Shown: positions 16,866-24,273 of the stretch, piece by piece
How the letters are laid out: every line of letters begins with the position of its first letter
Numbering within the stretch: the first letter of the stretch is position 1
Assembly: GCA_017407995.1 (NCBI GenBank)
Contig: JAFQVM010000005.1
Coordinates: 124,001-188,000 of the forward strand
DNA length: 64,000 bases
Direction: 5' to 3'
DNA from: Clostridia bacterium
GTDB taxonomy: Bacteria > Bacillota > Clostridia > Oscillospirales > Acutalibacteraceae
Made by a program: the position numbers and the translations under genes
Notes under the pieces: model-generated
Database searches by the model: none
What the model was told of the DNA's origin: nothing
What the model saw: the letters and a program-made list of their open reading frames with translations, nothing else

Positions 16866-16888
16866 AAAACAGTCCACCGGACTGTTTT
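16866..16888. repeat. Small inverted repeat between methyltransferase promoter and tRNA-Ser
   Basis: AAAACAGTCC and GGACTGTTTT surround a three-base loop. It belongs to neither gene. With the tRNA-tail copy at 16900-16914 it may mark an old insertion boundary. Confidence 0.5.
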
Positions 16889-16899
16889 CTTCACGGGCT

Positions 16900-16914
16900 T
16901 TCGAATCCCTTGCT
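16900..16914 (+). repeat. Inverted 15-bp copy of the tRNA-Ser 3' region
   Basis: TTCGAATCCCTTGCT is identical to the T-loop/acceptor part of the adjacent tRNA-Ser gene (16962-16976), but in opposite orientation. Such copies arise at tRNA integration sites, though a proper attachment site would normally be a direct repeat. Confidence 0.55.
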
Positions 16915-16948
16915 AAAAAACAAGAGAGATACCTTTTGGTATCTCTCT
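16914..16948 (-). terminator. Terminator of tRNA-Ser
   Basis: On the minus strand AGAGAGATACC and GGTATCTCTCT around AAAA are followed by TGTTTTTT, six bases after the encoded CCA. Confidence 0.85.
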
Positions 16949-16953
16949 ATTTT

Positions 16954-17046
16954 TGGCGGAGAGCAAGGGATTCGAACCCTCGAAGCCGTTTTGGCGGCTT
17001 ACACGATTTCCAGTCGTGCTCCTTCGACCAGCTCGGACAACTCTCC
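16954..17046 (-). tRNA. tRNA-Ser (anticodon GGA)
   Basis: The 93-base gene on the minus strand has a seven-pair acceptor stem (GGAGAGT with GCTCTCC, the last pair T-G), an anticodon arm CACGA-CTGGAAA-TCGTG reading GGA, a long variable arm (GCCGCC...GGCT type) typical of class II serine tRNA, the T-loop GGTTCGAATCC and an encoded CCA. GGA decodes UCC and UCU serine codons. Confidence 0.95.
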
Positions 17047-17116
17047 ATGTAATGTGTGCCTTCGGTCAAAGGCACTTGCATATTATATCTAATCGCTACA
17101 CAAAAATCAAGTGCTT

Positions 17117-17163
17117 TTTCAAAAAAAGAGATTCGCCTGCCGAAAGATTTTATTCGGCAGGCG
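17117..17163 (-). terminator. Terminator of the alcohol dehydrogenase gene
   Basis: CGCCTGCCGAA and TTCGGCAGGCG form an 11-pair stem; on the minus strand a TCTCTTTTTTT tract follows. Confidence 0.88.
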
Positions 17164-17178
17164 GTTTCACTTTTTATT

Positions 17179-18327
17179 TTACATAAGTGACTTATACAGG
17201 TCTGTAATTTCTTCTACACTCGTATCACGGGGATTGCCCGGTCTGCAAGCGTCGTCATATGCTGACTGTGCAAGGAAAGCGATATCCTCTTCCTTGGCAA
17301 TCTCTTTAAGGTCTGCAGGGATACCTACATCGAGAGAGAGCTGTCTGACAGCATCGACAGCAGCCTTGCGATACTCTTCAACGCTCATATTCTCTGTACC
17401 CTCAACGCCCATTGCCTTTGCTATATCACGATACTTCTCACCTGTTGCAGGAGCGTTATACTCCATAACTGTGGGAAGAATTATAGCGTTTGCAACACCG
17501 TGCGGTGTATCATATAGAGCTCCGAGAGGATGTGCCATTGAGTGAACTATACCAAGTCCTACATTAGAGAAGCCCATACCGGCGATATACTGACCGAGTG
17601 CCATGCCGTCTCTGCCCTCAGGTGTGTTATCAACAGCACCACGGAGCGACTTTGCGATTATCTCGATAGCCTTGATATGGAACATATCGCTCATTTCCCA
17701 TGCACCCTTGGTGATATAACCCTCAATAGCGTGGGTAAGTGCATCCATGCCTGTTGCGGCTGTAAGGCCCTTGGGCATTGAAGCCATCATATCAGGGTCG
17801 ACAACTGCGACAACAGGAATATCATGAACGTCAACACAGACCATCTTACGGTTTTTCTCAGCATCAGTTATAACATAGTTAATTGTAACCTCTGCTGCGG
17901 TGCCTGCTGTTGTGGGAACTGCGATAATCGGAACACACTTATTCTTTGTGGGAGCAACGCCCTCAAGGCTTCTGACATCAGCAAATTCAGGGTTTGTGAT
18001 AATAATGCCGATTGCCTTAGCTGTGTCCATTGAAGAACCGCCGCCGATAGCTACGATACAATCTGCACCGCTGGCTTTAAAAGCCTCGACACCTGACTGC
18101 ACATTCTCAATTGTGGGGTTAGGCTTAATCTCGCTGAACATCTCATAGGGAATACCTGCGTTATCAAGAACATCTGTAACCTTTTTGGAAACACCAAACT
18201 TGATAAGGTCGGGGTCGGATGCAACAAAAGCCTTTTTAAAGCCTCTTGCGTTGATTTCATCTGCTACGGCGCTGATTGCTCCAGCACCGTGATAAGATGT
18301 TTCGTTGAGTACAAATCTGTTGGACAT
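17179..18327 (-). CDS. Iron-containing alcohol dehydrogenase, lactaldehyde reductase (FucO)-like
   Basis: The 382-residue enzyme is a group III Fe-dependent alcohol dehydrogenase. It has the NAD-binding AIGGGSSMDTAKAIG near residue 100, the PTTAGTAAEVT stretch, and the iron ligands Asp/His/His in GMDALTHAIEGY, GIVHSMAHPLGA and YDTPHGVANA. It resembles L-1,2-propanediol oxidoreductase (FucO), which reduces lactaldehyde during anaerobic fucose or rhamnose use. The fucosidase at 41715-43139 makes that role plausible, but substrate specificity in this family is hard to assign. It lies 29 bases after the acetyltransferase on the same strand behind AAGGAGAG. Confidence 0.88.
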   Translation of the reverse strand: MSNRFVLNETSYHGAGAISAVADEINARGFKKAFVASDPDLIKFGVSKKVTDVLDNAGIPYEMFSEIKPNPTIENVQSGVEAFKASGADCIVAIGGGSSMDTAKAIGIIITNPEFADVRSLEGVAPTKNKCVPIIAVPTTAGTAAEVTINYVITDAEKNRKMVCVDVHDIPVVAVVDPDMMASMPKGLTAATGMDALTHAIEGYITKGAWEMSDMFHIKAIEIIAKSLRGAVDNTPEGRDGMALGQYIAGMGFSNVGLGIVHSMAHPLGALYDTPHGVANAIILPTVMEYNAPATGEKYRDIAKAMGVEGTENMSVEEYRKAAVDAVRQLSLDVGIPADLKEIAKEEDIAFLAQSAYDDACRPGNPRDTSVEEITDLYKSLM

Positions 18328-18356
18328 ATTTATCTCTCCTTTTATTTTATTAAAAT

Positions 18357-18977
18357 TTATTCCTTATTAAAAAGCTCTTCGGCAATTCTTCTGCCCTTAA
18401 AATAAAATTCTCGGTCATAGTCACTAACCTCACGCAGCACCTTGCAGGGATTGCCTACGGCAACAACATTTGACGGGATATCTTTAGTAACTATGCTTCC
18501 TGCTCCTATCACAACATTGTCGCCAATCGTAACTCCGGGCACAATAACCGCACCTGCACCTATCCAGCAGTTTCTGCCGATTCTCACAGGAAAGTTATAC
18601 TGATAGGTCTTCTCACGAAGCTCGGCGTTTATAGGATGTCCCGCCGTCGCAACGGTGACATTGGGACCAAACAGCGTATAATCGCCGACATATATATGAG
18701 TATCATCAACAAGAGTCAGATTAAAATTCGCATAGACATACTTTCCGAAATGCACATGACGGCCACCCCAATTCGCATGAAGCGGAGGCTCTATGTAACA
18801 GCCCTCACCAATCTCGGCAAACATACCTTTGAGCATTTCTTCACGTTTTTCAAGCTCTGTAGGACGAGTAAGATTAAAATCATAGAGCTTATCGAGACAA
18901 ACAAGCTGTTCACTCATAATCTCATCGCCACCCGGAAGGTACAAATCACCGCTATGCATCTTCTCTTTTTCGGTCAT
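18357..18977 (-). CDS. Sugar O-acetyltransferase (maltose/galactoside acetyltransferase type)
   Basis: The 206-residue protein is a left-handed beta-helix hexapeptide acetyltransferase. The N-terminal maltose-acetyltransferase cap ends near residue 60, then come HANWGGRHVHFGKYVYANFN, VTVATAGHPINAELR with the catalytic His, and GRNCWIGAGAVIVPGVTIG. It moves acetyl from acetyl-CoA to a sugar hydroxyl in the cytoplasm, possibly to detoxify non-metabolised sugars. It is followed by the alcohol dehydrogenase on the same strand, probably as a two-gene unit. The N-terminal 20 residues before a second ATG are extra compared with the core family, so the start could be internal. Confidence 0.87.
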   Translation of the reverse strand: MTEKEKMHSGDLYLPGGDEIMSEQLVCLDKLYDFNLTRPTELEKREEMLKGMFAEIGEGCYIEPPLHANWGGRHVHFGKYVYANFNLTLVDDTHIYVGDYTLFGPNVTVATAGHPINAELREKTYQYNFPVRIGRNCWIGAGAVIVPGVTIGDNVVIGAGSIVTKDIPSNVVAVGNPCKVLREVSDYDREFYFKGRRIAEELFNKE

Positions 18978-19053
18978 TCTGCATCAGCCTTTCGTAGCTT
19001 GTTCCAAATATAATTATATAATAATCCTATTGTTTTTTCCACTATTATTTATA

Positions 19054-19094
19054 AAAAATACAGCCAAAAAAAGCAAAAAGCTTTATCGGCTGTA
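19054..19094 (-). terminator. Terminator of the oxidoreductase/ferritin-like operon
   Basis: TACAGCC and GGCTGTA arms enclose a 22-base A/T-rich loop that can pair further (AAAGC/GCTTT). A T-rich tract follows on the minus strand. Confidence 0.65.
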
Positions 19095-19100
19095 CTCCGT

Positions 19101-19328
19101 TCAATTTATACCGTTTTTCTGATACTGGTGCAGCATAGCGAGAAACCTTGAAGCGTGTTCAGCCTCTTCTGCTGCGAAATCTAAAAACACCTGTACCGCA
19201 TCATCGTCATCCTGTATATCGTGCGCATAGCTTTGAAAATCTCGTACAAGCTCTGTTGAGTTCTGCCACGCACGCATAACTTTATCTCGTGTGGTGATTA
19301 CAAGTTCATGTTCTCTGAATTCTCCCAT
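19101..19328 (-). CDS. Small helical protein with a ferritin-like ExxH motif
   Basis: The 75-residue protein is predicted almost all alpha-helical and acidic, with EEAEHASRFLAMLHQY near the C-terminus, which looks like one iron-binding helix of a rubrerythrin or ferritin-like bundle. One such helix cannot form a full di-iron site, so it would need to dimerise or may have lost metal binding. It starts 11 bases after the FAD/Rieske oxidoreductase, behind GGGGAG, and is surely co-transcribed. A link to spore coat or oxidative stress is suggested by the divergent CotF-like gene, but I do not recognise a named family. Confidence 0.65.
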   Translation of the reverse strand: MGEFREHELVITTRDKVMRAWQNSTELVRDFQSYAHDIQDDDDAVQVFLDFAAEEAEHASRFLAMLHQYQKNGIN

Positions 19329-19339
19329 TTTTATCTCCC

Positions 19340-20644
19340 CTATTCTTTTTCGTGTAAGTCCCCTGTTGCAGGATTGTCAAGCAATTCTCCGTCTTCGCTA
19401 AAGCGTGAGCCATGACACGGGCAGTCCCAGCTATGCTCAGCCGAATTCCATTTCAAGTGACAGCCGAGATGCGGGCATCGTTTGAGTGACGGTGCAAGAA
19501 GTGATGAAGCGTACTCAAAACCGTTTATCAAAAGCTGTTTTCTTAACATACTGCGTTGAGGATTAAAAACAGCTTCAAGCTCGTTTTCTTTTCCCAATAT
19601 CATATCACGCAAAAGCTTTGCCGCAACCATGGACGATGTCATGCCCCATTTATTAAAGCCTGTCGCAACATACAGCCTCGGTGTATTTGGAGAATATGCG
19701 CCGATATATGGTACTTCATCAAGAGTCATACAGTCCTGCGTTGCCCAATGGTATTTTTCTTTTGCTTCTGGATATTTATCCGCTGCAAAAGACCGAAGTT
19801 GCTCCCATCCTCCGAAAGGCTTGCCTGTCCTTGCACCCGCACCGCCTATAAGCAACAGGTTCCCATAACTTCTGAGCGATATGCCGCCCTGCGCCTCATC
19901 TACATACATACCCGCTGTCTGCTCTGCACCCTCAACCGCAATTACATACGAACGTTGCTGATACATTTTGAGCGAGAACAAACCATGCTTGTTGATAAAC
20001 GGAAAGTGCGTTGCGACTATTATATTTTTAGCGTTTATTTTGCCATTATGAGTTACCGCAGTATGTCCGTCGATGCGAAGCACCTGTGTGTTTTCAAAAA
20101 TATGAAGTCCGTCAACTATTGAACTTACAAACGCCAACGGCTGAAACTGAGCCTGACTCTTCATCGAAACAGCACACATAACATCTATAGGCAAATCGCT
20201 GCCGCTAACAAAATCCGACTTCGCACCAAGTCTTTTGAGCGCAGTGACCTCATTTTCAATTTTTTGTCGATTTTTCAACGTATATACATACGAGGTGCGG
20301 CGTTCAAATCCGCAGTCTATATTTTTGCACATCTCAGCATAATCCTCAACAGCCTGCTGATTAGCTTTAAAATACAGCATTGCTTTATTCTCGCCAAAAC
20401 GCTGAATGAGGTTGTCATATATCAGACCGTGTTGAGCAGTTATTTTTGCAGTCGTATTTTTTGTAACTCCTGAACATATTCTGTTCTGCTCTGCCAACAC
20501 GCAATTCACTCCCGCATCCGTAAGAAGTCTTGCACAGAGCAGACCTGCAAGTCCTCCGCCTATAACAAGAACATCAGTACTTATATCCTTTTGAAGTTCG
20601 CTAAATTGAGGAAGCTTTGTCTGTTCACTCCAAACAGAAATCAT
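19340..20644 (-). CDS. FAD-dependent oxidoreductase with C-terminal Rieske domain
   Basis: The 434-residue protein, started at 20644 (ISVWSEQTKLPQF), has a DAO-type FAD domain with VLVIGGGLAGLLCARLL near residue 25 and YVATGFNKWGMTSSMVAA near residue 340. It ends with a Rieske [2Fe-2S] domain bearing CPHLGCHLKW and WDCPCHGSRF (CxH and CxxH ligands). This layout matches the Bacillus YhfW type of unknown substrate. An upstream extension of the frame to 20857 has no ribosome site and overlaps the divergent gene, so it is rejected. It is expected to oxidise an amine or amino-acid-like substrate and pass electrons to the cluster. It shares an operon with the small ferritin-like protein. Confidence 0.85.
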   Translation of the reverse strand: MISVWSEQTKLPQFSELQKDISTDVLVIGGGLAGLLCARLLTDAGVNCVLAEQNRICSGVTKNTTAKITAQHGLIYDNLIQRFGENKAMLYFKANQQAVEDYAEMCKNIDCGFERRTSYVYTLKNRQKIENEVTALKRLGAKSDFVSGSDLPIDVMCAVSMKSQAQFQPLAFVSSIVDGLHIFENTQVLRIDGHTAVTHNGKINAKNIIVATHFPFINKHGLFSLKMYQQRSYVIAVEGAEQTAGMYVDEAQGGISLRSYGNLLLIGGAGARTGKPFGGWEQLRSFAADKYPEAKEKYHWATQDCMTLDEVPYIGAYSPNTPRLYVATGFNKWGMTSSMVAAKLLRDMILGKENELEAVFNPQRSMLRKQLLINGFEYASSLLAPSLKRCPHLGCHLKWNSAEHSWDCPCHGSRFSEDGELLDNPATGDLHEKE

Positions 20645-20724
20645 TTTTATCACCAAAAATAGTGTTTCCAAAAAAGGCTGATTTCCGATTGAATAAATAC
20701 GGAAGTTTTTTCTAACAATATTTA

Positions 20725-20742
20725 CGAGAAAAAGCTTTCTCG
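20725..20742. promoter_or_regulatory. Inverted repeat between divergent oxidoreductase and CotF-like genes
   Basis: CGAGAAA and TTTCTCG around AAGC lie about 28 bases before the CotF-like ATG. It could be an operator or a leader hairpin for the rightward gene. Confidence 0.4.
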
Positions 20743-20769
20743 AATAATATTGAGAGGAAAAACACAAAA

Positions 20770-21225
20770 ATGCAGCTTTCACAAAAGGAAAAAGATTTAT
20801 TAAAAGACTTAAAAGGACAAGAACAGCTCTGTGTTGACAAGTATTCACAGCATGCACAATCAGCCAAAGACCAGCAGTTAAAACAACTTCTTACAGACAT
20901 CAGAGACGTTGAGCAACAGCACCTTGACACACTTACACAGATGGAAAACGGAACTGTTTCTCAGACTTCATCAAGCACAGCCAAACCGGCAAGCAGCTTC
21001 ACACAGACCTATTCCATGAACGACTCCGAGGATAAGAAAAACGACTGCTATATCTGCTCCGACCTCTTGGCAACAGAAAAGCACGCCTCATCCCTTTACA
21101 ACACCGCCATCTTCGAGATGAAAGACGAGCAGATGAGAACAGTACTCAACCACATCCAAGGTGAAGAGCAGGAGCACGGCAAGAAAATTTACGACTATAT
21201 GTCACAGAACAACATGTATTCATAA
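20770..21225 (+). CDS. CotF-like spore coat / ferritin-like protein
   Basis: The 151-residue protein has two helical repeats joined by a serine/threonine-rich linker (residues about 58-80). The first contains LKGQEQLCVDKYSQHAQ and DVEQQHLDTL, the second DLLATEKHASSLYNTAI and IQGEEQEHGKKIYDYM. This is the CotF/coat-protein arrangement, related to ferritin-like bundles by its paired Glu/His helices. Such proteins occur in the spore coat or as small stress proteins in Clostridia. It is divergent from the FAD/Rieske operon with a 125-base shared region, so the two may be co-regulated. GAGAGG precedes the ATG. Confidence 0.78.
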   Translation: MQLSQKEKDLLKDLKGQEQLCVDKYSQHAQSAKDQQLKQLLTDIRDVEQQHLDTLTQMENGTVSQTSSSTAKPASSFTQTYSMNDSEDKKNDCYICSDLLATEKHASSLYNTAIFEMKDEQMRTVLNHIQGEEQEHGKKIYDYMSQNNMYS

Positions 21226-21226
21226 C

Positions 21227-21258
21227 AAAAAAGCACAGGCTTAAAGCCTGTGCTTTTT
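21227..21258. terminator. Bidirectional terminator
   Basis: AAAAAAGCACAGGC and GCCTGTGCTTTTT around TTAAA. It ends the CotF-like gene and the convergent phosphoesterase gene. Confidence 0.85.
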
Positions 21259-21262
21259 GTTT

Positions 21263-22612
21263 TTAAATTAAGCTTAGCGTTGCATTATAATCATCGATAT
21301 CATAGTTGCCTGCAGTATTTTTAAGGATATCGAACAGGTCGGCTCGGTCGCCGTCAATGGTTTTTATGTTGATTTTTTTGAGCACAAAGTTTATACGCTT
21401 CAAGAATTTCAAGAAAACATCACCTTTGGGAGTTCCCTCTTTGAAATACTGATTGCCCTCAAATACCATGCGTACAAGTTCAACTGCATAATCCTTGAGT
21501 TTTGTCTTTTTTAGCTCCTTATCGCCGCAACCGATAAACATCAGTCTGCATACTCCGCCGATAGTAAGCTTATCAAGCAGCTTACCGACAAGCTTTATAC
21601 CTAAAACCAATGCCTTTTTCTCTTTCATGCCGAATTTCGCCATTACTCGCTGCGGATTATCCTTCATATCTGACAGCATATTGACAATCATATTGTCAAA
21701 CATATCCGAGAGATACTTTTTGCAGTCTCTGCCATTGGTGTCCCACTCAAAATCGGGGGTAGGGATACTCTTGATATCAACCGTATTATCTTCCTTTATG
21801 GTGATGTGACGGATAATAGCAGGGTCGGCAATTATAGCGCCAGTGCAAACATCATAGAACTTGTTGCCCGACGGCGTAACCTTAAGATTAATGCTTTGAT
21901 TGTGCATATGACCTGTGAAAACAAGGTGAACACCTGCATCTGCAAGCATTGTTGTAACCTCGCCGGAATGCTTTTGTACCGCCGATGAAACAACCGAAAA
22001 CAACGGTTGCCCGGGCAGTAGCGGATAGTGGTTCATCGCAAACATTATCTGGTTATCTTCACGTGCTTTTTCGGCCTGCTCCTCTATCCATTCGAGCTGT
22101 TCTTCATCAAACTCCCTGCCGTCATAGTCGTTATTCAGCGCAAGCAGACGCACACCCTCACCAAGCTGTGCAACATAAGAAAGATGCTTTTTATCAACAG
22201 CTATCGCATCACCGAAGCCGTAGTCATAATAGAGGTCAAACAACTCCTCACGCTTTGTACCCTCAGGCTTCAAACGTCCTGTTTCATCAAACGCAAACGG
22301 GTCGTCCTTGAAGTCATGGTCTGCCGTTACAACAAAAATCTTTTTACCGCCCTCTTTAAGCTCTTTTAAAAGCTTGATAAAACCTAAATGACTTTCCTTT
22401 TCACCGTTGAAAGACAAATCACCTGCAATAAGCAGAATATCTGCCTCGTCAGCCTGTTTGAGCCAGTCAAAAACAGAACGGTTTATACTTTCAGTCTCGG
22501 CAAAGCACTTTTGTTCAAAGCGCATGAATTCGTCATATTTATCGCCACGAGCGCCAAGAGAATTTTTGAAAAAGTGTGTGTCAGTAATGAGATAAAACTT
22601 TAAATCCTGCAT
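21263..22612 (-). CDS. Metallophosphoesterase (calcineurin-like)
   Basis: The 449-residue protein has all calcineurin-like motifs in order: FYLITDTHF, LLIAGDLSFNGE, VTADHD, AMNHYPLLPGQ and VFTGHMHNQ. The C-terminal 190 residues are helical and lysine-rich, with no known domain that I can name. It probably hydrolyses a phosphomonoester or diester using two metal ions. No signal peptide is visible. It lies 18 bases after the GPH/MFS transporter on the same strand, so substrate may be supplied by that transporter. Purple acid phosphatase-like, nucleotidase and glycerophosphodiesterase roles are all possible. Confidence 0.82.
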   Translation of the reverse strand: MQDLKFYLITDTHFFKNSLGARGDKYDEFMRFEQKCFAETESINRSVFDWLKQADEADILLIAGDLSFNGEKESHLGFIKLLKELKEGGKKIFVVTADHDFKDDPFAFDETGRLKPEGTKREELFDLYYDYGFGDAIAVDKKHLSYVAQLGEGVRLLALNNDYDGREFDEEQLEWIEEQAEKAREDNQIMFAMNHYPLLPGQPLFSVVSSAVQKHSGEVTTMLADAGVHLVFTGHMHNQSINLKVTPSGNKFYDVCTGAIIADPAIIRHITIKEDNTVDIKSIPTPDFEWDTNGRDCKKYLSDMFDNMIVNMLSDMKDNPQRVMAKFGMKEKKALVLGIKLVGKLLDKLTIGGVCRLMFIGCGDKELKKTKLKDYAVELVRMVFEGNQYFKEGTPKGDVFLKFLKRINFVLKKINIKTIDGDRADLFDILKNTAGNYDIDDYNATLSLI

Positions 22613-22630
22613 AATATTCCCCTTTAGAGA

Positions 22631-24112
22631 TTACTTGTTGCTGACCTCAGCTTCTTCAATTTCAATATCATCGGGCAGTTCGCCACGCTGTGCAAGAACA
22701 GCATTGTGAACTCTCTCACGCTCGTCACCCGTAAGCTTGTAGGTAATAAACGGCAAGCCTGCAAGAAGCATCATTATACCGTGGACGATTGTGTAGAAGA
22801 ACAAAAGCATAATCTTGGTATCAAGCGTCTGAGCAGTTCCGTCCACAAGACCCTGCTGATAGCCGATAATTGACTTCCAGCCGATTGCAGGATTGTCATA
22901 AAGAATATACGGAACAACCGCATTGGCAATAACGCCCGAAACAGTACTTCCGATTGAGATGACAAACGGCAGTGATGCATCAAGACGTTTGCCTGTCTGC
23001 AGTTCGAGGTCGTCAAGAATATCAGCCTGGAACATATTGGGAAGAAGGTTGGATGCGCCAAACTGAAGTCCTGTTCCGAACAGGCACACAATGAATATAA
23101 CATTGAGCCATGCAGGCTGGTCGTTGGTAAGATAGATATATCCGACGCCGAAAGCGACACAGTTGATTATAACAGAATAGACACCTGAGAATATGTATAT
23201 AATTCGGCTTGTAAACTTTTTGAGCAGCGCATTGACAATGAGCATGCCTACCATTGTGCCAACGCCTATGGGAAGCGCAAAAAGCAATGTCTTGTTAGAG
23301 CCGCCAAGCATAGCCGCTGCAATAAACGGCTGCATAAATGTAGCTATGGCTCTGAAAGCCTTCAAGAACTCGCTCAAAAGAACTCGTCTTGCATATTTGT
23401 TCCGGACAACATCTATAAAGCCTTCAAGGGGATTCTTCTTTTCTTCTGAATATTTAATTCTCTCTTTTACGGCAGACATACCGATAAGCATTGTCACAGT
23501 TCCCACAACACCACAGAGAATTGCAGAAATAAGATAATCAAGAGTGGGGTTCTTTTCTCCCGTTACGGCTTTTGTAATAAGCGAAATAACAAGAACTATT
23601 ACAAGAGGTGCAGAGTTGCCAACGGCCGACGATATCGCACGGAAAGACAAAAGCTGCTCACGTTCTTTATTATCGGGCGACATGACAACCGCAACCATAT
23701 TGACGGTGTTACCGAAATAAAAACAAAAGCCCTGAATAAGTGCAAGTGCACAGAGCCAGACCATAAGGGCTGTCGGATTCTGCTGGATAAAGCCCGGAGT
23801 CCAGAAAATAAGCACGGTTATAATTCCGCAAGGAATCGCCGCCGCAAGACCGAGAGGTTTAAACTTTTGGCCGTTTTTAATCTTCTTGCTGTCAAGAATC
23901 ATGGCATACACGAACGAAAGAGCAAAGCCTGCAATTCCCGTAAATGTATTAAAAAATGACATCTGGTCGGTGCTGAGCATCAGCGTGTCAACAAGATACG
24001 CTCTTCTGTACTCATTAATCATACCTGTCATATTGGTGTGGAAAAACACCGCCACGATATAGGCTATATACTCTTTCATTTTGATATAACCGTTTTTCTT
24101 AGAAATCCCCAT
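22631..24112 (-). CDS. MFS transporter, GPH (glycoside-pentoside-hexuronide) cation symporter-like
   Basis: The 493-residue protein has about twelve transmembrane helices. Features include the first-helix region AYIVAVFFHTNMTGMINEYR, a basic loop (SAVKERIKYSEEKKNPLEGF) between helices six and seven, and a cytoplasmic tail ending in acidic residues. It resembles GPH-type sugar symporters of gut Clostridia. The start at 24112 follows GAGAGGACAG and is better than the frame's first codon, which overlaps the promoter. With the downstream phosphoesterase it may import and process a phosphorylated or glycosidic substrate, which is inference. Confidence 0.8.
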   Translation of the reverse strand: MGISKKNGYIKMKEYIAYIVAVFFHTNMTGMINEYRRAYLVDTLMLSTDQMSFFNTFTGIAGFALSFVYAMILDSKKIKNGQKFKPLGLAAAIPCGIITVLIFWTPGFIQQNPTALMVWLCALALIQGFCFYFGNTVNMVAVVMSPDNKEREQLLSFRAISSAVGNSAPLVIVLVISLITKAVTGEKNPTLDYLISAILCGVVGTVTMLIGMSAVKERIKYSEEKKNPLEGFIDVVRNKYARRVLLSEFLKAFRAIATFMQPFIAAAMLGGSNKTLLFALPIGVGTMVGMLIVNALLKKFTSRIIYIFSGVYSVIINCVAFGVGYIYLTNDQPAWLNVIFIVCLFGTGLQFGASNLLPNMFQADILDDLELQTGKRLDASLPFVISIGSTVSGVIANAVVPYILYDNPAIGWKSIIGYQQGLVDGTAQTLDTKIMLLFFYTIVHGIMMLLAGLPFITYKLTGDERERVHNAVLAQRGELPDDIEIEEAEVSNK

Positions 24113-24157
24113 GGTCACTGTCCTCTCATTTATATTTTCTATAGTATCCTGAATAAT

Positions 24158-24187
24158 AGAATAGCATTTCACAGACATCCGTGTCAA
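24158..24187 (-). promoter_or_regulatory. Promoter of the transporter/phosphoesterase operon
   Basis: On the minus strand TTGACA, 18 bases, TATTCT, about 40 bases before the chosen ATG. Confidence 0.65.
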
Positions 24188-24229
24188 TAATGAGAATTTA
24201 AAGTTAACAAATACAGAGAGTATTTTACA

Positions 24230-24260
24230 AAAAATATCCCCACGTCCGAAAACGTGGGGA
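24230..24260 (-). terminator. Terminator of the ydjGHI-type operon
   Basis: TCCCCACGT and ACGTGGGGA around six bases, followed on the minus strand by ATATTTTTT. Confidence 0.88.
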
Positions 24261-24273
24261 CAGCTTATAAAAT

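Noticed and set aside
16796..17092. 98-codon plus-strand frame over the tRNA-Ser locus
   Set aside because: It crosses the tRNA gene and its terminator; a peptide frame across a tRNA is a known annotation artefact.
19556..20122. 188-codon plus-strand frame inside the FAD/Rieske gene
   Set aside because: It is a shadow of a conserved gene, without promoter or ribosome site.
24113..24187. N-terminal extension of the transporter frame to 24187
   Set aside because: The extension overlaps the predicted promoter and lacks a ribosome site; the ATG at 24112 has one.
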